Source: a candidate division WS1 bacterium (GTDB lineage Bacteria > Armatimonadota > Zipacnadia > Zipacnadales > UBA11051). Taken from it: a stretch of 32,257 nt of DNA. A program made the position numbers and the translations under genes. Below the pieces are notes generated by a model. That model saw only the letters and a program-made list of their open reading frames with translations. It had not been told where the DNA came from and searched no databases. Numbering within the stretch: the first letter of the stretch is position 1; every line of letters starts with the position of its first letter. Shown piece after piece: positions 8,001-16,012 of this stretch. Location: assembly GCA_012518355.1 (NCBI GenBank), contig JAAYSP010000139.1, positions 1 to 32,257 of the forward strand, read 5' to 3'.

Positions 8001-10339
8001 ATTTGTACGAGCGTCCCCAGTGAGAAGCCACACTGGTTGTCGGTCTGGTCGGGGTCTCCGTCATAGCCAGCCGGGTATTCGACGCCTGACCACGGACAGA
8101 TCTGATGGCCCGGACACGAACCACTGGGGTGCACGTTGTCTGGGTCGTTGTATCCTCGCACAAGCTGCCCACAGTCGGGACAGCGGTAAAAGGCGTCCCA
8201 GCCGGAACTGAGGGCTCCTGTACTGCCTCCGGGGTAGTTGAGTTGGTCACCGTGCATGATTAGGCCGCCACGGTAACCCTGGTCGAGTGCCAGGTCGTTC
8301 TCGTATCTGGCACCACTGGTGTGTGGTACTGAGGGAGGCTGATAGGGAGGTATCTCTATGTGTACTGATTGTTCGCGGCTGGTAGCTGGGTTTATCCACG
8401 CAGGATAGACAATACGATAGTATTCATGGAACTTGAGCGCACCATCGGGCAGTACCTGACGTATGCGCGAGGTGCCGCCTGTTGCTTCGATAACGCCCGC
8501 CACCATCATTTTCCGCCACAAGTCAGCATTTGCGCGGAAGTAAGCCGTTATGGCAGTGGTGCTGTCTCGATCAGAGTGATATGGACATCTGTCGCTACCG
8601 CCTGTTTTCATGTAGCCACAGAAATCGCAACGTCGCACCGCATCGCCATCGCGAAATCGATTGAACAGATAGAAGTAGCGGGTCGGAGTGCTAGTGCCGG
8701 GACCGTATTCGCCCAACACAGTGTTGTTGTCTTCGTCCACCTCACCGACCACTACCCGTGCGTAATCGGGATTGGGCCAGACTGTGGGGATTGAACCGTC
8801 GGAGTGCACCCAGTCCTCTGCGGGAGGGGGAAACTCCACGCGCGAAGAGAAGAAGCGGCACTCGGCCAGATACTGCACCCACGTTCGGTGAGTGTCAGAG
8901 CTGTCGCTGGGAGGCCGGAAGCAGCGGTCATCGCTCTGTTTACGCGCAATCTTTTGGTTGGTCACTTCTTCCTTGAAGTCGTACTGCCACTCCCAGCCCT
9001 TGTAGAAGCGCCAGTTGCTCTCACTGGTATGGGTCGCGGTCAGGTCATCAGCACCGGCAGAGTTGGCGTACTGGACAGCCGCCACCCCGACGCCGACCGA
9101 ATTTCTGGGGATGTGGTACGGTTGTACCGGATTGCCTGTCTCAGCGACATTACTGTCGTCTGTGATCCCGCCAGTCAACGCTCCGGTGCCGGTCCCTGCC
9201 ACCAGCCAGCACTTCTTGGGCGCAGTGGGGAAAACTTTATCCCAGGCCCAGTCTGTCAAGTCGTTGTTCCCGGCGGTCAGAGCCGGTTCACCAACACCGC
9301 TCAGCTCCGAACTGCGGGGCATCAGCCTGGTATTGCTCTGGACTGTGAAGTGAAACAGCCAGGTGGTGTCAGTATCCGCTGTACCGGCGAACTGATCATG
9401 ACGGAAACGAACCGTTAGTGCACCTGAGTTGCTCACATAGAGGTTGCCCTCGGTATCCGCCGAAGGTGAGCTATCGGTGATATCCATGTCCAGGCCATAG
9501 AGCAAGCTCGCTGCCTGCACCCGCACCTGACTGGCGGTACCCCCGGTGTCTGTGCGTGTGTAGCGGATAAGCCACTGGTCACCATCGTCCAACCGGTACG
9601 GGTTGAGGCCCACACTGATAAACTGTGCCTTCGCAGTGGCGTCTGCATTGGCGTCGAACAGCAATACCGTCGGTGTCGCACTCATGTCTATGTTCGATAG
9701 GTTGGTCTGAGTTGCGACAGGGCGCGTCACACCAGGGTGAGTGACGAAGAACCGGAGACGAGTGGCCTCATCTGAACCGCTTGCAGCGTTCAACTTGTCG
9801 GCACCGTCTGCGGCATACAGATTGACCGTCCGCAGATATACTCGTGACCTGAAATCAATGGGGATGTTATCAGGCGTGCGATCAAGCGGGTGAAATGGCT
9901 TACCAACGATGGCACGGCCCGCCAGATTGCCGGCAGTATCTCGATACTCGTAATCTCGCGCTCCTAAAGGCATGTTCTGGAGCGTACTGGTCAACACTCG
10001 ATCGCGTGTTGGTACTGGCACAAGATTGACATTCGGATGACCGCTCAGCCCCCATGGGTTGGGGCATGTCTGGCCGTTGCCGTAGTACGACGAGTAGCCG
10101 CAGTGCAGACACACGTAGGACGCGCGAATGCTACTCATGTTGAACATGCGCGTGTCATCCGTAGTCGGGTCCACATAAGCCCGCATCTCGTAGGGCGATG
10201 GCGGGGGGGCCTGCGCAAGTGCCGATCCCACCGTCCAGGCCAATGCCGCCACAATCAGCAGTGCGCTGAGGAAGGCCTGCACAAGTGCTGAGCTTCGCTT
10301 GATGGCTGTCACTTTCGCTGTTCTTATGTCATATCTCAT
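5009..10339 (-). CDS. Giant exported protein (1776 aa) with three zinc-ribbon-like motifs and beta-propeller-like repeats
   Basis: I do not recognise a named family. Residues about 19-43 form a signal peptide or N-terminal membrane anchor (hydrophobic stretch, then SALAQA). Three C-x2-C-G...C-P motifs occur: C77/C80/C92, C571/C574/C585 with H588, and C720/C723/C742 with H745 and C748. The C-terminal half has repeats such as DRWAFWHRRL, DPDGDHWLFWHTG and DPAGRVNLFFSGYV, which resemble blades of sialidase or GH43-type propellers. Residues 1652-1674 carry the GYTVQVTY...EAHQVP module also found in neighbouring proteins. There is no LPXTG motif, lipobox or obvious catalytic motif. The ATG at 10339 has only a weak AGG upstream. 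It is last in the pilin operon, 62 nt after the other giant gene, in the position pilY1 occupies in minor-pilin operons. A surface or pilus-tip role is inference. Confidence 0.8.
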   Translation of the reverse strand: MRYDIRTAKVTAIKRSSALVQAFLSALLIVAALAWTVGSALAQAPPPSPYEMRAYVDPTTDDTRMFNMSSIRASYVCLHCGYSSYYGNGQTCPNPWGLSGHPNVNLVPVPTRDRVLTSTLQNMPLGARDYEYRDTAGNLAGRAIVGKPFHPLDRTPDNIPIDFRSRVYLRTVNLYAADGADKLNAASGSDEATRLRFFVTHPGVTRPVATQTNLSNIDMSATPTVLLFDANADATAKAQFISVGLNPYRLDDGDQWLIRYTRTDTGGTASQVRVQAASLLYGLDMDITDSSPSADTEGNLYVSNSGALTVRFRHDQFAGTADTDTTWLFHFTVQSNTRLMPRSSELSGVGEPALTAGNNDLTDWAWDKVFPTAPKKCWLVAGTGTGALTGGITDDSNVAETGNPVQPYHIPRNSVGVGVAAVQYANSAGADDLTATHTSESNWRFYKGWEWQYDFKEEVTNQKIARKQSDDRCFRPPSDSSDTHRTWVQYLAECRFFSSRVEFPPPAEDWVHSDGSIPTVWPNPDYARVVVGEVDEDNNTVLGEYGPGTSTPTRYFYLFNRFRDGDAVRRCDFCGYMKTGGSDRCPYHSDRDSTTAITAYFRANADLWRKMMVAGVIEATGGTSRIRQVLPDGALKFHEYYRIVYPAWINPATSREQSVHIEIPPYQPPSVPHTSGARYENDLALDQGYRGGLIMHGDQLNYPGGSTGALSSGWDAFYRCPDCGQLVRGYNDPDNVHPSGSCPGHQICPWSGVEYPAGYDGDPDQTDNQCGFSLGTLVQIGGDDTIQAQHISAEEYDVGDIQVSVARKPAMRAGMSAVQIGRVQPGVIANLPDTNVQGDTGGEYAFPAAVSPRAALSVVNEGNITSPVTMANVFDVLAGSGEMRPPHYSRIQVPPYDYSYGRIAQSTPITRRLMHSYDPQGDLAVGWNVLSPLPFSASGVEMFGRLQAGTVSDPVPYPVPLGQPAGTYVGQTLYFLDVNGNRALDFRVGGPAGTATDTNATEYDPLVDFPLEPVYDTVLGDIRVFASRLPHSDYFSADSSPVPIVDADNRLQVIWMSNRTSAQSSVGSECAPGSTSADIPGATAPVNLLYATADFVDGGSHDPLYRDYRWPISGGRLAGPRNLTNDAIAGTINSSPWAIGDDNNTDRWAFWHRRLSHPGGVEATLRFDTSTGDAWSWSGSGAGEWIYAGGLPQENIRSFVDPDGDHWLFWHTGSEGKQYLMYRWDYELGTVSTNEGPVPVTNAARSDWRADTFPTIDPLDNAATVRIQKPSQSPFTYTKDPSVFLDPAGRVNLFFSGYVRSEGEADICWTRFEPNGMSGTDPTIPNYGKLTFGKLRPEVGPYVYASSSVDPVTSRWTHVPEQFNSNGLRQLFTSRHLDWLTHHAADDDNFAVSPHAPSGSSATLNPTAAGYIWSSEYRDPVLCLALIYDTVGDGHRPQAQMFYVTWSSGQYFRSRGVYRVLPRLYPLSGGDLPDSLVSVSAGGYTIQDQAGRDVMMEINPATGAVGFSTPLFNVDNPADPLAVFNDSMSVNGSATLTDVVMYGSYYPYVYRVTRNGADDDCPSAFYNADVDASSINVFWRRRFPATSSPHFGRTGFMHKSYSSSVRVNRPSIAAVSPASVVNAYNSAQTIPFVADSEALAAGILAVPEEYLGYTVQVTYTSSNGGTYTEAHQVPGWSVETAVPIRTGGAEGRLVVKPEIYTVPNGSGARMNTVRYWLFWTGLGSVYDLRALDAGSARADGDPLVMQSADIYSAVVSPDPGAVIRERPLSSVSFDPN

Positions 10340-10401
10340 AATTATCGCCTGATTAGCAGTATTCAGTGTGGCCTACCTGCCCTCCATGTGGCAGCCTGGC
10401 G

Positions 10402-13400
10402 CTACTGGGCTGCGCTGGTCGGCTGTGCCAGCGGATCCGGCCAGTCGAAGTCGTACGGATTGGGTATCACGTGGCGAACATCTATATCCAGCGTATCATT
10501 GCCCGGATAGTTATCGTCAGCATCGTTGGTCTGTACCACCATGACACTGGGGCCCAGTACTGCGGGCGGAGTGATATCGTCTACAGTGGCACGGGTCATG
10601 TTGGCAGTCATCCCGGCATGGTTGACGATAAGGTGCCGATGATACCGCTCGATATTGCCATCACCATTGGCATCCATCGGCCGGTTGTCAGTCGGAAGCC
10701 GCCTTGCAGCCACCGGGAACCACGGCATGGTTTGCCAGTAGCTGTTGCCGCCAACATCCATATAGCGGATGTTAGTCAGATCGCGGCGCTGGCTTGTGCC
10801 CGGATATGAGTACAGGAAATCCTCCCGCGTCATGTACCATACAGGTGTATCGGCCAGAGCGTTGCCACCGTCATCAGTGGCCGAAACCAATCGCCACGAA
10901 CCGGGCGCACCGCCGATATCTACCACGAATTCGAACACCCCATCCCCACGAGCCGCTAGTGGGCTGGGCTCGTTGGCCTGCACCTGCGACATGCGACCTG
11001 CGAACTGACCACAGGTGACCGTCAAGTAGAAATCTCCGCCCTCGTATGAGGTCTGCACATCACGGATGTTGCGGAAGATCAGTGGGTTGGGGGCGGCAAC
11101 TCCACCATCGTCAACATCCTCGTCCCACAGCCATGCCAGCCACTTCCAGTCAGTGCCAGCAGCGCCGCCGCGCGGAGTGCTGGTGGAGAACGGGTTGATG
11201 GCTTTGCTGCCTTCTTCCACCACCACAAGCTGATGCAAGTCCGACGCAGCGCACAGATAGCCGATGACCGGGTAGATCACTCCGTCATCATTCGACGTCT
11301 GCGATGGATCGAAGATCGGACGAGCAGTAGTATAGGCTATCCGCTGCAACGGTGCGGTGCTACCGGATGGCTTCACGTGGCTGGGCGTCTTGACGTGGAC
11401 TTCATGCGTTTGGAAGCGCACTCCATTGCCATCTTGCTGCACTCGTGTGACGACATCTATCACTCGACCGTTGCCAGAGTCGGCGATGACTGTGTGAGCA
11501 ACTGTACCGGGCAGCAAGTCTCCGTTGACCGAGTTGTACACATAGTCTCGATCCTGGTCTTCCACCGTGTAGTAACGGAAGACATCAGACGGCGAATCGA
11601 GGCGCAAGTCAGTCGTGCTGCCAGCAGCCAGAAGCTCCTCATCTGGCACCGTGTAGTAGTCATACTGGTGGTCAGGGTCGGCACGGCCATCGCGATCGAG
11701 GTCCAGGTTTACAAGTGGCCACTTGACCACTCCATCGCGATCTATCTCTACCACCCGGTTGTTGCCAGTGTCCACTACCAGCAGATTACCATTGGACAGC
11801 GGCAGCACCTTGCCCGGGCGGTTGAACGGTATCGCTGTGCGTTCATCCTTCCGCCGATAGATATCAGCCCGCTCATGCGAGGTCGGCGACAGAGTACCAT
11901 GAGCCACCCAGACGGGACGCTGGCCAACCACCTGGAGTATCCGGGTGTCATCACAGATGTAGGTGGATTCGGACTTGAGCGAACTGACAAAACCGACACC
12001 TTCGGATTCGTATCCCGCTGCGGCCTGGGTTATCCCAGCGACCATATTGGAACCGATGAAGACGCGGTCGCGACCGATAACCGGCGATGACGACACAGCC
12101 GGTATGACCGGAGACCCCATGGCCGCGTAAGACACGTTAGGCAGTGCCGGCTGGGTCATGCTGCCCGACAGCACTCCGCTGATGGGATCCCACAACAGTG
12201 ACAGCAGAGTGCGGCGGATCCGGTCGCCAGTCAGGAACGGCTTCCGAGGATGGTTATCGTTGTGTACCTCGGGATAAGCCAGAGAGTTGTCACGATGCGG
12301 GTTGTAGCCTTCTGTGCCCACATGCATAACGGCTCCACCAAGAGCCGGTGATGAAATTGACTCGCCGATGTTATAGGGAATCTGATGCAGCTCTGCTGCT
12401 TCCTGAACGCCCCCGAAAGTCTGGTTGAAGTAGTGGTATCTCACAACCACTTCGGAACCGGGCTGTAGGGGCATCGAGGCGGTGCCATCATCAGAGGGCA
12501 CTGCCAAAGCGCGCACGTCCAGAATTCCCCGTGGTAAGACGCCAGGAAAGCCCGGAGGCAAGAAGGTAGCATCTGTGAACTCTCTCTCAGCAGGCGCCAG
12601 GCCTTCGACCGGGACGCCATTTGGCAGGCTGATACGTACATTTCTCAGATCGGCCAGGTTACCCGAATTGTGATAGATGAACCTGTTTTGCAGCCGGATG
12701 AAGCCTGGCAGATACTGGAACCGCAGCACATCCGGCAACAGGTGCATTTCGCCATCAATCGTCACCGCACGATCTGGCTCCGTGGGATGCGCAGGGTCAT
12801 ACACATCGTAGCTGACCCACACCGGTTTGCCGTACAGCGCACCGACGGCAGATGATATCCAGCCGGCAGTGGCACGATTGACCGTGATGCGCGCGTTCTC
12901 GTAGTCAACTTCATAACTGCTCGAAGGCAGCACAACAACATCCGTGTAGTTGGCATCAAGTGTCTCGATCAGCACCGAACCGGGGACCAAGTGTGCATCG
13001 GGCTGTACTGCACTGCCCACAATCGGCCGCAATGAAATACCCAGATCCGCCTCGGTGGCCACTCCAAGAATTGACGCTATCCCTTCGAGTGTGGTGTCGT
13101 TAGATGGGTCCGGCCGAGCGTGATTCATCGCCACATAAGCAGTGTTCGTATTAGTGTCCACCGCTGGCGCTGACTTGCCCAACGCGGCATATGAGTACTG
13201 GCTGTAAAAGCTGTCATCGTTTGGCAGAGTCGTGCGAGTGTGGAAATCCCATTGCTGACCGCCAGTCATTCGATTGCGCGAGCGAATAGCACCTCCGCTA
13301 AGACCTGACAGGGTGCGGTCGGCTTCCTCCGCTGCATCAGATACGACAATCATGCTGTCGGGGCCGCTTATCGCCGGCGGGGTGACTCTTCGCCGGTTAA

Positions 13401-15933
13401 CGCCTTCAATCTGCCGGTAGCGCATAGGTCCGCGGAGAGTGCCCACATACTGAGTGTAAGTCTGAGTGGGCTGCGTACCACCCGGGCCATCAGGATCGGC
13501 TTCATACACCACCACGATGCGCGCGCCGCTAAGTGCCAGCGATTGCGGATCACGGCCATTCCTGCGGGCCGGCAGCAACAGCTGTCGCGCCTGGCCACTG
13601 CTTCTCAGGTATATGTAAACGTTGCTGCCGACGTTGCGCACTTCAACATCGTCGGGGTTGAGCGTGACATCTTCAGCATCCTCGCGGCGAATCTCCAGCA
13701 CGCGAGTATAGTCCGGGTCAGTGAGGCCTGAGGTAGCATCTGCCGAACCATTGGGAAGCAGAAACCGCAGGTTGGTGTAGTACGAACGGTTGAGACCAGA
13801 CTGATCCTCGGGAGGATTGTGAGCCCCCGGTGACGGTATAGCAGGCGTCGGGATGAGCTGTATATCCCAGCCGCCGTTGCGCTGGAGCAGCTCACTCCAA
13901 CCAGTGATGGCACCATCCCACCTGCTGGCACCGGCGTTCCAGGTGAAGTTCGTGCCCACCGGAGTGGCCACATTCAGATGCACATCCCACTCGCTGCCTG
14001 CAATGACATCCTGACCCGAGTGCGGTACAGGTATCGCCCCCGGCACCGGTGGCAGTGTGGGGCGCGGCCCGGGTGTGTTGTAGGGCGCCAAACCCGCCAC
14101 CCATTGCGGCTCATGGAACGGAGGTAGCGTACCCTGGCTTTCAGGGAAAGCCTGCAGACCCGAATCCCCCACGCTCTGACCGTCCGCAGCCGGGCTTGGG
14201 TTGGGGTCCGGATACTCCCAGCGCGGCCCGTTGTGATTTACATTCCACTCATAGCTGAGCTTGAAAGCATGTGCACGCCCATAGGTGCTGTTTACCGAAC
14301 TGCCGTCCAGGCTTGAATCGAACTCACTGGCCAGTACGAACACATAATCGTTGTGCACCACAGGCGTGGATAGAGCCACAACACGGGCACTACTGCTGTA
14401 AGCGGGGATATCGTATGCCCACATCAGCGCACCGGTCTCTTCATAGCTGGCGGCATAGCCTTCACTAGCTGCCCACGCAAGCGCAGTCTGTGCCGTGGTG
14501 GCGTTGTAACAGCGCACCTGGGCCGCTCCGCTGGAAGGGTCCACCAGACTAACCAGTACCACCTGCAACGCCCGTGCACCCGGTAGTGTCGCAGGACTTG
14601 CTACCACTGGAGAGGTGTCACGCGGGGTGAATCTCCCGAAGTCCGCGCTCCACACCATGTCGTATGGCTTGCCAAGCGAGTAGTCGCGGTAGTGATTGAA
14701 CAGGGCTGCATCCGGGTCATCAATCCAGGCGTCCGGAATCCAGTCGTCCGCGATGCCATTTTCCGTGAGATCCTGGGCCGGATCGGCGTCAAAACACAAC
14801 AGCTTACCGTTTACGGCTCCTTCGCCGCCAATATTAGGCGAGCCAAGTGTGGCTACGAATACCATACCACCGCCATATACCGGGCTGCTGACCACCGGCC
14901 CTATCTTCGTTGCTGTCAGTGGGTCAAACTGGCCGGGAAATTGCCAATCTATCTGCAGCGGAGGCCTGACCTCAACCAGGCTTCGCCCATCTGCACTCGG
15001 ACTGCGCCGACTCTGTGACCAACCGCTTGCAGCGGCCACAATGTTGTAGGCAAACTTAAAGCTGGGCGCCTGATACCGTGAAGGGCGTCGCAGTTGGTCT
15101 GCTGACCACCAGAGCCCCGAAATCTGCCACCAGCTTTCCAGGTCCCAACCCAGCTCACCAGCGGTGATGACGATGGCGCCAGCACCGTAGGGAGTGTAGG
15201 TGACATTGCGGTAGCTGCTGCTGCCATCGCTGGAGCGCAGTATCGGCTGGCACTGGAAGCCACCCCCTATACTGTCACAGGTGGGCCCGGCTCCAGGGGC
15301 ATCCGGCTCCGGATAGTGCCCGATGTAGCGGACGTCTTCAGGGGTGATCTCGAACGGATAACGCAGCAGCCAGTTGTTGTAGTCAAGCGCTGTGCGTCTG
15401 TTGCTGGCGCTTGGGCTGGTAGTATCGAAATTGAAGGGCACGATAAAACTGCTGACCTCAGTGCCTGTCCCCCCCGCGTTACTCTGGTCCACCCAGATAA
15501 CAGCCCCCTGCCGAGCTGCCTTCATAAGCGCATCACGCTGGTTGGCGTTGGAAATCCGGATTTGCGGGGCAGAGATGTAGATGATATCCATCCCCACCAG
15601 TTGGCTTGCCGTCACGTTGTCGAGCTCTACCCACCAGTACGACGCATCCGACTTGGTGACAGTAGCCTGGCCTCTGACCACCTGAGGCGGAGCCAGGGGG
15701 TTTTCGAAATCCCAGCCGGCTGGCTTGAGCGGGCATCGCCGCAGCCCCTCAAATACCAACGGGTGCGAATTGACCCACGTACCATCGCTTTGCTGAATCG
15801 CCAGAGCACATGCCTTGAAAGTGCGCGCAGTAGCATCGTATTGCAGCGCCACTTGCCCCGCCTGCACCACACTCAGGCAATGCAGAAGAATGATTGCGGC
15901 TACTACAGGCAGGTGTCTTCCGGATACCCGCAT
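10402..15933 (-). CDS. Giant exported beta-propeller protein (1843 aa), PilY1-position candidate
   Basis: A signal peptide is clear (1-25, ending VVQA before GQ). Residues about 105-165 (MDIIYISAPQIRI, then ALMKAARQGAVIWVDQ) look like a GATase-like Rossmann segment of the kind seen in DUF4350/DUF4159 proteins; this is tentative. Blade-like PQQ or quinoprotein repeats follow: SSPVYGGGMVFVATLG (about 349-364), STPVVHNDYVFVLASE (about 521), SAPAVDTNTNTAYVAM (about 919), SSPALGGAVMHVGTEG (about 1196) and SSPVIGRDRVFIGSN (about 1281). One NHL-like repeat reads GNLLVVDTGNNRVVEIDRDG (about 1375-1394). Two acidic Ca-loop-like motifs occur near 1410 and 1753. The module GxxVxVxY...ExHxxP appears twice (1034-1067 and 1159-1186). 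GAGAGG lies 10 nt before the ATG. It follows the pilX-like gene, where pilY1 (itself propeller-bearing) normally sits. An adhesin or tip role is inferred from position. Confidence 0.82.
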   Translation of the reverse strand: MRVSGRHLPVVAAIILLHCLSVVQAGQVALQYDATARTFKACALAIQQSDGTWVNSHPLVFEGLRRCPLKPAGWDFENPLAPPQVVRGQATVTKSDASYWWVELDNVTASQLVGMDIIYISAPQIRISNANQRDALMKAARQGAVIWVDQSNAGGTGTEVSSFIVPFNFDTTSPSASNRRTALDYNNWLLRYPFEITPEDVRYIGHYPEPDAPGAGPTCDSIGGGFQCQPILRSSDGSSSYRNVTYTPYGAGAIVITAGELGWDLESWWQISGLWWSADQLRRPSRYQAPSFKFAYNIVAAASGWSQSRRSPSADGRSLVEVRPPLQIDWQFPGQFDPLTATKIGPVVSSPVYGGGMVFVATLGSPNIGGEGAVNGKLLCFDADPAQDLTENGIADDWIPDAWIDDPDAALFNHYRDYSLGKPYDMVWSADFGRFTPRDTSPVVASPATLPGARALQVVLVSLVDPSSGAAQVRCYNATTAQTALAWAASEGYAASYEETGALMWAYDIPAYSSSARVVALSTPVVHNDYVFVLASEFDSSLDGSSVNSTYGRAHAFKLSYEWNVNHNGPRWEYPDPNPSPAADGQSVGDSGLQAFPESQGTLPPFHEPQWVAGLAPYNTPGPRPTLPPVPGAIPVPHSGQDVIAGSEWDVHLNVATPVGTNFTWNAGASRWDGAITGWSELLQRNGGWDIQLIPTPAIPSPGAHNPPEDQSGLNRSYYTNLRFLLPNGSADATSGLTDPDYTRVLEIRREDAEDVTLNPDDVEVRNVGSNVYIYLRSSGQARQLLLPARRNGRDPQSLALSGARIVVVYEADPDGPGGTQPTQTYTQYVGTLRGPMRYRQIEGVNRRRVTPPAISGPDSMIVVSDAAEEADRTLSGLSGGAIRSRNRMTGGQQWDFHTRTTLPNDDSFYSQYSYAALGKSAPAVDTNTNTAYVAMNHARPDPSNDTTLEGIASILGVATEADLGISLRPIVGSAVQPDAHLVPGSVLIETLDANYTDVVVLPSSSYEVDYENARITVNRATAGWISSAVGALYGKPVWVSYDVYDPAHPTEPDRAVTIDGEMHLLPDVLRFQYLPGFIRLQNRFIYHNSGNLADLRNVRISLPNGVPVEGLAPAEREFTDATFLPPGFPGVLPRGILDVRALAVPSDDGTASMPLQPGSEVVVRYHYFNQTFGGVQEAAELHQIPYNIGESISSPALGGAVMHVGTEGYNPHRDNSLAYPEVHNDNHPRKPFLTGDRIRRTLLSLLWDPISGVLSGSMTQPALPNVSYAAMGSPVIPAVSSSPVIGRDRVFIGSNMVAGITQAAAGYESEGVGFVSSLKSESTYICDDTRILQVVGQRPVWVAHGTLSPTSHERADIYRRKDERTAIPFNRPGKVLPLSNGNLLVVDTGNNRVVEIDRDGVVKWPLVNLDLDRDGRADPDHQYDYYTVPDEELLAAGSTTDLRLDSPSDVFRYYTVEDQDRDYVYNSVNGDLLPGTVAHTVIADSGNGRVIDVVTRVQQDGNGVRFQTHEVHVKTPSHVKPSGSTAPLQRIAYTTARPIFDPSQTSNDDGVIYPVIGYLCAASDLHQLVVVEEGSKAINPFSTSTPRGGAAGTDWKWLAWLWDEDVDDGGVAAPNPLIFRNIRDVQTSYEGGDFYLTVTCGQFAGRMSQVQANEPSPLAARGDGVFEFVVDIGGAPGSWRLVSATDDGGNALADTPVWYMTREDFLYSYPGTSQRRDLTNIRYMDVGGNSYWQTMPWFPVAARRLPTDNRPMDANGDGNIERYHRHLIVNHAGMTANMTRATVDDITPPAVLGPSVMVVQTNDADDNYPGNDTLDIDVRHVIPNPYDFDWPDPLAQPTSAAQ

Positions 15934-16012
15934 CTATCATCAACCTCTCACTGTATCGAGCACAATCGGTCTGAAACTCAGCTTCATGTCACGGTATCTG
16001 CTGCCCCACTGC

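Noticed and set aside
11233..12090. Plus-strand open frame of 285 codons
   Set aside because: Fully antisense to the 1843-aa giant gene, without a ribosome-binding site or recognisable domain. The minus-strand frame has a signal peptide and repeats.
5009..15933. Lipoprotein or LPXTG-anchored giants
   Set aside because: No lipobox cysteine after the signal region and no sorting motif at either C-terminus.
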